This document shows positions 5,083-10,088 of a stretch of DNA of 10,088 bases, in pieces. The translations under genes and the position numbers were made by a program. The notes under the pieces were generated by a model, which searched no databases, was not told the origin of the DNA, and saw nothing but the letters and a program-made list of their open reading frames with translations. The stretch spans positions 1 through 10,088 of the forward strand of contig JAIVFU010000190.1 in NCBI GenBank assembly GCA_020829485.1, given 5' to 3'. Numbering within the stretch: position 1 is the first letter of the stretch; the number at the start of each line of letters is the position of its first letter. The DNA comes from Nostoc sp. CHAB 5834 (GTDB lineage: Bacteria > Cyanobacteriota > Cyanobacteriia > Cyanobacteriales > Nostocaceae).

Positions 5083-6582
5083 ATGACGGACAAGCAAACT
5101 TCACCGATAGGGGGGCCTCAAGAGGCGTTGTTCTCAGAGGAGAACCTGCCTTCTGTGCGCAAGACGAAGGCAAGCTACGTGCTTGCCCCCGTGTCACTTT
5201 CGCGGGAACTTGACGAATTTAAGAAATCGGTCGAGTCAGTTATGGTTAAGCCGCACAAAGGGAAACTAGGGGCACTACATCGGAAGTGCTTCAACGTCAT
5301 GGTTGCCATGGCCCAGAGAAGTACAAAAACCGCGGCGGGGTACTACGAGGTTAGGTTGAGCGACTTCACAAAATTACTCGACTACCGGAGCCGCAACACA
5401 GCGTATTTACAAGAAATACTTACCCACTTGGTAGCAACCCCCGTAGAGTGGGAAGCCATCACCGAAAAGGGCGGCAAAGAGTCTGCCAAGTGGTCGGTTA
5501 CCGCGCTGCTGTCGTATGCAAGTATTGAGCGAGGTGTTACGGGGGGAACAACCATAACTTACGACTTTCACCGTGAGTTTGAGCCCCTGCTTCTTGCTCC
5601 GGGACAGTGGGCCTATCTAAGCCTTCAGATAATGGCCAACTGCCGCACGCATCCGGCAATAGTTCTTTACGAAATTGGCATACGGTACCAAACGAATCCC
5701 GGAAAGTTAACCAACAAGCTACCCTGGCAGCAGTTCGCAGCTGTCATCATGGGCGTGCCCTCGGTGAGTCCTGATTTGCAATACAAGTACTTCGTAAGAG
5801 ACGTACTGAAACCGGCGCTGCAGGAAGTGAACTTGGTACAGGACCAGTTCGTAATGGAAGCAGTTCCGCACCTACTGGGACGAAAAGTAGAGCTGCTCCA
5901 GTTTCGGATTACTACCTTGAAGAAAGTTGAGGCGCCACCGCGGTTGGGAACCGCTGATGGCCCGGAGTTTTCCGTTGAGCAATTACGTATGCTGGGGGAG
6001 ATGCAGAAGATGGGGATTAACCAGAAAACTGGGGAAAACATCCTCATCGCCTATCCGGCCTTGGAAGTGGCGAATGCACTTGAAACTCTTAAGCGACGAG
6101 TAGTCAACCCGGGCCAGTCGCGGATACTGAACACCGCCGCATACTTGAAGAGAATGCTAGATGGGCTTCCTGAGCCGAAGACTGTTGCAACAGATGCTTC
6201 GATAAAAAAAGAAACGGCACGGAGACCAGGCGCTGTAAAAGGACCTGAAGTATCTCTGCAAGGTCTCTACAAAAAGAATCGAATGACAGAGCTTCTTGAT
6301 GAGTTCTACGACTTTCCCGACGAAGTAAAGTTCGCAATCGTCGACAAATTTGAGGAGGAGAAGCTCCCCAGTTTGAATAAGACGATGCAAAAAGCTTGGG
6401 CGGACGGCAAGAAAAAAGAGACCTTTTACAAAAAAGTCCCTGCCATGGTTGCTGTTGACTTCAAAGAGTGGCTGTTCAACGAGAGTGCGGCCGATGCGGA
6501 AATGTTGGCTGACTCAGAGCGCTTGACCCAGTGGCATGACGCTCAGCGACAAAGTGATGCCAACACGCCAGGCGAAACGTAA
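5083..6582 (+). CDS. repA: Rep_3-type plasmid replication initiator
   Basis: Initiator that would bind the upstream iterons and load the host replisome. The frame is open from a GTG at 5014, but I choose the ATG at 5083 (499 residues, MTDKQTSPIG) because the 5014 codon lies in the operator and upstream of the likely promoter. The ATG has no clear ribosome site. Residues about 40-260 look like the two winged-helix domains of Rep_3 proteins: conserved LHRKCFNVMVAMAQ, the DFTKLLDYRSRNTAYLQEIL helix, ITYDF before WH2, and a YEIGIRY segment. A C-terminal extension of over 200 residues follows; it has a segment ending ILNTAAYLKRML (about 348-359), similar to helices in other long plasmid initiators, then a charged region to the end. 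The protein is longer than small-plasmid Rep_3 members (about 230-350), as in large replicons. Downstream come parA2 and parB2. Confidence 0.87.
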   Translation: MTDKQTSPIGGPQEALFSEENLPSVRKTKASYVLAPVSLSRELDEFKKSVESVMVKPHKGKLGALHRKCFNVMVAMAQRSTKTAAGYYEVRLSDFTKLLDYRSRNTAYLQEILTHLVATPVEWEAITEKGGKESAKWSVTALLSYASIERGVTGGTTITYDFHREFEPLLLAPGQWAYLSLQIMANCRTHPAIVLYEIGIRYQTNPGKLTNKLPWQQFAAVIMGVPSVSPDLQYKYFVRDVLKPALQEVNLVQDQFVMEAVPHLLGRKVELLQFRITTLKKVEAPPRLGTADGPEFSVEQLRMLGEMQKMGINQKTGENILIAYPALEVANALETLKRRVVNPGQSRILNTAAYLKRMLDGLPEPKTVATDASIKKETARRPGAVKGPEVSLQGLYKKNRMTELLDEFYDFPDEVKFAIVDKFEEEKLPSLNKTMQKAWADGKKKETFYKKVPAMVAVDFKEWLFNESAADAEMLADSERLTQWHDAQRQSDANTPGET

Positions 6583-6586
6583 AAAG

Positions 6587-6605
6587 TTGCCGCGAGGCAA
6601 TTATT
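6587..6605 (+). repeat. Hairpin repeat, first copy
   Basis: TTGCC-GCGA-GGCAA (6587-6600) plus TTATT follows four bases after the rep stop. The loop is a GNRA-type tetraloop. A nearly identical copy occurs 66 bp later. With TTATT after it, it could be a weak rep terminator or a protein-binding site. Confidence 0.6.
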
Positions 6606-6644
6606 CGTGCCAAGTAACAAGATTGCTGGCCTAATCCCACCCGT

Positions 6645-6659
6645 GCGGCAAATTGCCGC
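6645..6659. promoter_or_regulatory. 15-bp palindrome overlapping the second hairpin
   Basis: GCGGCAA-A-TTGCCGC is a perfect palindrome with 7-base arms. As RNA, GCGGC-AAATT-GCCGC would form a hairpin that uses the same bases as the 5' arm of the following hairpin, so the two cannot coexist. As DNA it is a good operator or parS candidate for system 2. Confidence 0.45.
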
Positions 6660-6671
6660 GAGGCAATTTTT
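6650..6671 (+). terminator. Hairpin with T tract before parA2, possible attenuator
   Basis: An 8-bp stem AAATTGCC / GGCAATTT around a GCGA loop is followed by more T (T tract 6667-6671) and then directly by the parA2 ribosome site at 6672. It looks like an intrinsic terminator set in the leader of parA2. It shares TTGCCGCGAGGCAATT with the copy at 6587. An operator or centromere role is equally possible. Confidence 0.45.
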
Positions 6672-6683
6672 GAGGAAGTATCA

Positions 6684-7355
6684 ATGACCGTAGTGGTTTT
6701 CGGGGCCGAAAAGGGTGGGGTAGGAAAAACATCGCTAGCGCTTGGTTTTGCAAGCGTAGCCGTTACAAAAGGTGTGGACACGGTCGTCCTTGACACGGAC
6801 AGACAACAAACTGCAAACAACTGGGCGCTCCTTCGTTCCGAAGACGAATCCCTCGCACACCTTTCCGTGTTTGCATGTGGCGGTGACCCTCTGAAAGAAA
6901 TTGCAAGCTTGGCCAAGCGCTTTGAACTCGTAGTTGTGGACATCGGAGCGCAGTCCTACAAAACACTAGTTGAGTGTGCGCTGCTTTCCGATTTGTACTT
7001 GGTTCCCACCAGCGCAAGCGGATTGGACCTTGACTCCACAGAAGCCCTTTATCCACTCCTCAACAAAGTTCAGCAGTCCAACCGCATCAGTAGTCCGATA
7101 CGAGTGGTGCTCAACAGGGTTCCGCCTCACACAAATTCGATAGAAGTTCACAGAACAAGAGCTCGACTCGAAAGCCAGGAAATTCCGATGCTTGATATAT
7201 CGGTCAGCCTCAGGAGTTCCTGGCGGAGCATGGCTAACACTGGTAAGGCCCTTCATGAGTTAACAGGCCGCAGCTATGACGAGAGGGCCGCTAATGAGGT
7301 CGAGGCGCTCTATTCAGAAGTTGTGACATTACTTAAGAAGAAAGGGAAACGATGA
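6684..7355 (+). CDS. Small ParA-family ATPase (system 2, type Ib-like)
   Basis: Partition ATPase of 223 residues without an N-terminal DNA-binding domain, the size of type Ib plasmid ParA or MinD-like proteins. The deviant Walker A KGGVGKT is at 10-16. The second motif reads DTDRQQ (37-42), with Arg and Gln where most have DPQ. The Walker B region reads VVVDIGAQ (83-90) in place of the usual DTPP. A segment typical of the family, SDLYLVPTSASGLDLDSTEAL, follows at about 102-122. GAGG at 6672-6675 lies eight bases before the ATG. It overlaps parB2 by 4 bp, so the pair is an operon, 101 bp after rep. The changed motifs do not remove the catalytic Lys residues of Walker A or the Asp of Walker B, so an active ATPase is expected. 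It differs clearly from ParA1 and is not a recent duplicate. Confidence 0.85.
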   Translation: MTVVVFGAEKGGVGKTSLALGFASVAVTKGVDTVVLDTDRQQTANNWALLRSEDESLAHLSVFACGGDPLKEIASLAKRFELVVVDIGAQSYKTLVECALLSDLYLVPTSASGLDLDSTEALYPLLNKVQQSNRISSPIRVVLNRVPPHTNSIEVHRTRARLESQEIPMLDISVSLRSSWRSMANTGKALHELTGRSYDERAANEVEALYSEVVTLLKKKGKR

Positions 7356-8245
7356 CTACAGCAGGCTTCAAAAGAAGGAAGAACATCGACCCCGTAAGAA
7401 TTCGACAGGCTGCTTTGAATAGCATGACCCCTGAGAACGTTCTAAAAGATTGGCCAATCGGGGAGACTCGTGAAATTCCTCTGCATTTGGTGCAGCGGAA
7501 TCCTGCAAACGCTCGGGCGTGGTATCCCCGTAAGCCACTGAAAGAACTCGTACAGTCCCTGAAAACTCAAGGGCAACTTACCGCAGCAACAGCATACGTC
7601 ATGGAAGACGGGGCAATCATCCTTATTGACGGCCACCGTAGAATGACGGGGGCAGAAGAAGCGTCATTGGCCACCCTTCGTATTGAACGCCGGCCGGCGC
7701 CTGAAAGCACACAAGCTCTTTATCTCTCTTCCAGAGAAGCAAACTTGCATCAAGCGGGAAACACCCCTCTAGATGACGCCGTGGTGTGGACTCGTCTTTT
7801 GAAAGAAAAGGTTTTCAAGAACCAAAAGGACTTGGCTGCGAAACTGAACCTTACAGAGCCAGTTGTAAGCCGTGTGCTATCCCTCGGAAAACTACCGTCT
7901 ACCGTCATGGAAAGGGTTTCGGAGTGTGAAGAATTGCTTACGCTGAAAATGCTGAACGCGTTGCGAGAATATTACGACCTGCATGGAATGCCCGCGACCT
8001 TTTCCCTTATTGACCAGGTAGTAGCCAACAACTGGGGATATCGTGAAGTCGAGGCGCGTACGAAAGAAGCTGAAAAGCCACGAGGCACGAGGGCCAGGGC
8101 CCAAGCTTTCCCTCTTACCTACAAAGGGGCCATCGGAGCTGTTCGAGTTTTCGACGGTGGAGCTCGTATTGAGTTGAGCCTAAAAGGGCTGCCTGTTGAA
8201 GACAGCTCAGACCTTCAAAAGCGCTTGATGAAGCTTTTTGCGTAA
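7352..8245 (+). CDS. ParB-family protein (system 2)
   Basis: Centromere-binding partner of ParA2. In 297 residues: a short basic N-terminus (FKRRKNIDPVRIRQ); the ParB N-terminal domain from about 37, with IPLHLVQRNPANARAWYP (43-60), LIDGHRRMTGAEEA (91-104, signature GHRR) and SSREANLHQ (127-134 region), resembling the ENxHR segment; a helix-turn-helix at about 156-178 (KNQKDLAAKLNLTEPVVSRVLSL); and a beta-rich C-terminus (about 258-297) with GAIGAVRVFDGGARIELSLKG that could be the dimer domain. The ATG overlaps the parA2 stop (ATGA). It is distinct from ParB1 (GHHR signature, other N-terminus). Its parS may lie in the rep-parA2 spacer. Confidence 0.9.
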   Translation: MTTAGFKRRKNIDPVRIRQAALNSMTPENVLKDWPIGETREIPLHLVQRNPANARAWYPRKPLKELVQSLKTQGQLTAATAYVMEDGAIILIDGHRRMTGAEEASLATLRIERRPAPESTQALYLSSREANLHQAGNTPLDDAVVWTRLLKEKVFKNQKDLAAKLNLTEPVVSRVLSLGKLPSTVMERVSECEELLTLKMLNALREYYDLHGMPATFSLIDQVVANNWGYREVEARTKEAEKPRGTRARAQAFPLTYKGAIGAVRVFDGGARIELSLKGLPVEDSSDLQKRLMKLFA

Positions 8246-8417
8246 TCCATCGCTGGTGGGAGAGGCAGGGGAGGGCGGTCGCCCTTAGAACTTTCCTCCT
8301 ATTTTTTGAAGCTTAATGGACGCCGAAAATCGCTTCGTTACCGTAATTTAATAATGAAGGTGGATACTCAACCTAACAGCAGATAAGCGGCTATTAGCGC
8401 TTACTTGAGCTCTTCGC
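8246..8417. other. Intergenic spacer between convergent parB2 and recJ
   Basis: No gene is seen. A hairpin AGGGC-GGTC-GCCCT (8272-8285) follows parB2, and a T run (8302-8307) comes 16 bp later. GGAGG and CCTCC (8295-8299) might lengthen the structure, so a plus-strand terminator is possible but poor. A further inverted repeat TAAGCG/CGCTTA spans 8384-8403. Confidence 0.3.
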
Positions 8418-8447
8418 AAAAAATCAGCGCACTTTTTCTATGCGCTG
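8418..8447 (-). terminator. Second minus-strand terminator downstream of recJ
   Basis: On the minus strand, CAGCGCA (8447-8441) pairs with TGCGCTG (8431-8425) around a 9-base loop, followed by A and six T (8423-8418). It lies about 50 bp beyond the recJ stop and would back up the first terminator. Confidence 0.6.
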
Positions 8448-8471
8448 CATCTTTGAGGAGAGCGATTAGGT

Positions 8472-8497
8472 ATAAAAAACTGTACGAATATACAGTT
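8472..8497 (-). terminator. Terminator at the recJ stop codon
   Basis: On the minus strand, a perfect 7-bp stem AACTGTA / TACAGTT with a 6-base loop (8490-8485) runs straight into TTTT (8477-8474). The 5' arm overlaps the recJ TAA. The stem is AT-rich, so the terminator may be leaky, consistent with the second one. Confidence 0.65.
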
Positions 8498-10088
8498 ACG
8501 CGGGCTCAAGGTGTTCAATCATCAGTTGAAGAGATGAAACCCCTTTGTACGTATTGATGTCCAGTTTGTAGACCGCGTTGACGAGTGGAGGAGGGGGCCC
8601 ATCGCTGTGCCGAAACTTAATGGCTTCAAATGTCTTTCCGCCTTTCTCCAGTTTCAGCTTAAGGTGCTTGCCCTCCGAAAGCGCCCGAGATTCCAAAACC
8701 TTAAAAGTGTCATAGAACAATGGCTCGGGGAACGCCTGGCCCCACACTTGGCAACGAATCTGCGCTACGGTTTCTTGCGTTATGTCACCGTTGTCGAGGC
8801 TTCCATCAACTTCGATAACCTGGTTCAAGTCGGAGGGCTTCAGCAGTGATTTGGCGACCTCTTCAAACGCAGCTTCGAACTCGTCAATTGCGCTCGCACG
8901 GATAGTGACCCCCGCTGCCATAGCATGACCTCCAAACTTAAGGAGGACGCCGGGGCAGCGCTTATCGACCAAGTCAAGTGCGTCTCGCAGATGGAAGCCG
9001 GGGATTGAGCGTCCCGAGCCTTTCATCTCGTCATCCTTGCCGGCCGCAAGGACAAAAGTTGGGCGCCAAATCTTCTCTTTAATCCGACCGGCTACGATAC
9101 CGATGACCCCGTGATGCCAGTCTTCCGCATGTAGAACCGCGGTGTATCGGTCCATGCGAAGCGTGGTTATGAGGCGCCGAACGGCCTCTTCGACCATCTC
9201 GCTCTCAATCTCTTTTCGCTTTTCGTTTAGGACATTGAGGTCCGATGCGAGCTGTTCTGCTTGTTCAGGTGAATTTGTTGTCAGACATTCAACACCTGCG
9301 TTCATAGACTCAAGCCGGCCAGCTGCGTTTATACGAGGCCCCACCCCGAAAGCGATGTCACTTGAGCACAGCCGTCGCGGATTCCGTTGAGCTGCGATTG
9401 CCAGCGCGTCAATACCCGGATAGCGAGAACCTTCGTGAATCCCGGAAAGGCCTTCGGCAACTAGGATTCGATTGTTGGTATCCAAAGCGACCACGTCCGC
9501 GATGGTTCCAATCGCCACAATAGGTAAGAGGTCCAGGATGGAAAAGTCTGGTTCCTTGAAAGAAGCTCCTCTGTTCACAAGCTCTTCGTACAAAGCCCAC
9601 ATCACATAGAACATTACGCCGCAGCCCGCCAGGGCCTTTGAGGGAAAGGAGCAGCCATGCTGATTTGGGTTAACAATGCACATTGCAGCAGGATGATCTT
9701 CTGTTGGCAGGTGGTGGTCCGTGACAAGAACAGGAACCCCGAGTCTGTTTGACTCTTCAATCCCGGCATGTGACGCAATCCCGTTGTCGACCGTGATAAG
9801 GAAATCAGGCTTGGGGGACTGTGTGCAAGAAATTCGAGCAATTTCAGGGCTTAACCCGTATCCGTGTTCAATCCGATTCGGAATGATGTAGTCTACATTC
9901 GCCCCAAAAGCACGAAGGGCTACAAGGCCTACACTGCAAGCAGTTGCTCCGTCTGCGTCATAGTCCGCCACAATCAAGAGGCGCTTCTGTCTGGCAATGG
10001 CATCCGCCATGATGTTGGCCATCTCTTGAGCGCCCTTAAGCTCTTGGTAGGGGATAAGGTCCAAAAAGTTCTTTGACCCCGAAGGTTC
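8496..10088 (-). CDS. recJ: Single-stranded-DNA-specific exonuclease RecJ, 5' end outside window
   Basis: A 5'-3' single-strand DNA exonuclease of the DHH family, used in recombinational and mismatch repair and at stalled forks. The frame stays open to the window edge (EPSGSKNF before the TTG at 10064), so about 30-40 N-terminal residues lie outside. Counting from that TTG: motif I DYDADG at 34-39, DNG at 93-95, DHH at 116-118, GTIADVV at 186-192, GPRINAAGR at 242-250, the DHHA1 part with HGVIGIVAGRI at 318-328, SGRSIPGF at 350-357, and FGGHAMAAG at 377-385, then the C-terminal OB-fold-like domain. All metal-binding motifs are kept, so it should be active. It converges on parB2 and is closed by two terminators. 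Its neighbours upstream are not visible. It may be a plasmid-borne second copy. Confidence 0.95.
   Translation of the reverse strand, partial: EPSGSKNFLDLIPYQELKGAQEMANIMADAIARQKRLLIVADYDADGATACSVGLVALRAFGANVDYIIPNRIEHGYGLSPEIARISCTQSPKPDFLITVDNGIASHAGIEESNRLGVPVLVTDHHLPTEDHPAAMCIVNPNQHGCSFPSKALAGCGVMFYVMWALYEELVNRGASFKEPDFSILDLLPIVAIGTIADVVALDTNNRILVAEGLSGIHEGSRYPGIDALAIAAQRNPRRLCSSDIAFGVGPRINAAGRLESMNAGVECLTTNSPEQAEQLASDLNVLNEKRKEIESEMVEEAVRRLITTLRMDRYTAVLHAEDWHHGVIGIVAGRIKEKIWRPTFVLAAGKDDEMKGSGRSIPGFHLRDALDLVDKRCPGVLLKFGGHAMAAGVTIRASAIDEFEAAFEEVAKSLLKPSDLNQVIEVDGSLDNGDITQETVAQIRCQVWGQAFPEPLFYDTFKVLESRALSEGKHLKLKLEKGGKTFEAIKFRHSDGPPPPLVNAVYKLDINTYKGVSSLQLMIEHLEPA

Noticed and set aside
4779..5093. 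104-residue minus-strand frame in the origin
   Set aside because: It overlaps the inverted iteron, the operator and the rep start, and has no recognisable domain. A small gene cannot be fully excluded.
4995..5213. 72-residue frame before rep (MKKHFFGENF)
   Set aside because: It spans the operator and enters rep out of frame, without a ribosome site; a leader peptide is possible but unsupported.

Overview
The window looks like the replication and partition core of a large plasmid or chromid-like replicon, with accessory DNA on its left and a recJ gene on its right. The Rep, ParA, ParB and RecJ sequences look Gram-negative, most like Betaproteobacteria (Burkholderiales). That placement rests on remembered protein character, not on a search. 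I see no rRNA, tRNA or CRISPR array.

Left, 1-1932 (accessory): the 3' part of a gene for a secreted-type RCC1 beta-propeller protein, made of seven almost identical 150-bp units. It is followed by two degraded IS200/IS605-type tnpB remnants. The first is a short frameshifted C-terminal tail. The second is a C-terminal third with zinc finger and RuvC-III motif, which still carries its element right end (hairpin plus TCAA).

Centre, 2059-8245 (backbone): parA1-parB1 run leftward and overlap by 4 bp, ending in a strong intrinsic terminator. A roughly 0.7-kb origin region then carries 17-bp iterons (consensus GCACAAAAANNCTCACC) at about 22-bp spacing, inverted iteron copies, DnaA-box-like sites and two perfect 10-bp inverted repeats. 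Rightward from it run a Rep_3-type initiator gene and a second, unrelated partition pair, parA2-parB2 (also a 4-bp overlap). The 101-bp rep-parA2 gap holds a repeated hairpin and an overlapping palindrome, which suggest an operator, a centromere or an attenuator.

Right, 8246-10088: a gap with minus-strand terminators, then the 3' part of recJ, a single-strand DNA exonuclease gene running leftward and cut by the window edge.

How it fits together: Rep would bind the iterons to start replication and the inverted half-sites near its promoter to limit itself. The two ParA/ParB pairs would segregate the replicon. The main points of interest are the two different par loci around one origin, the structured rep-parA2 spacer, recJ beside a plasmid core, and the tnpB 3' remnant with an intact right end.
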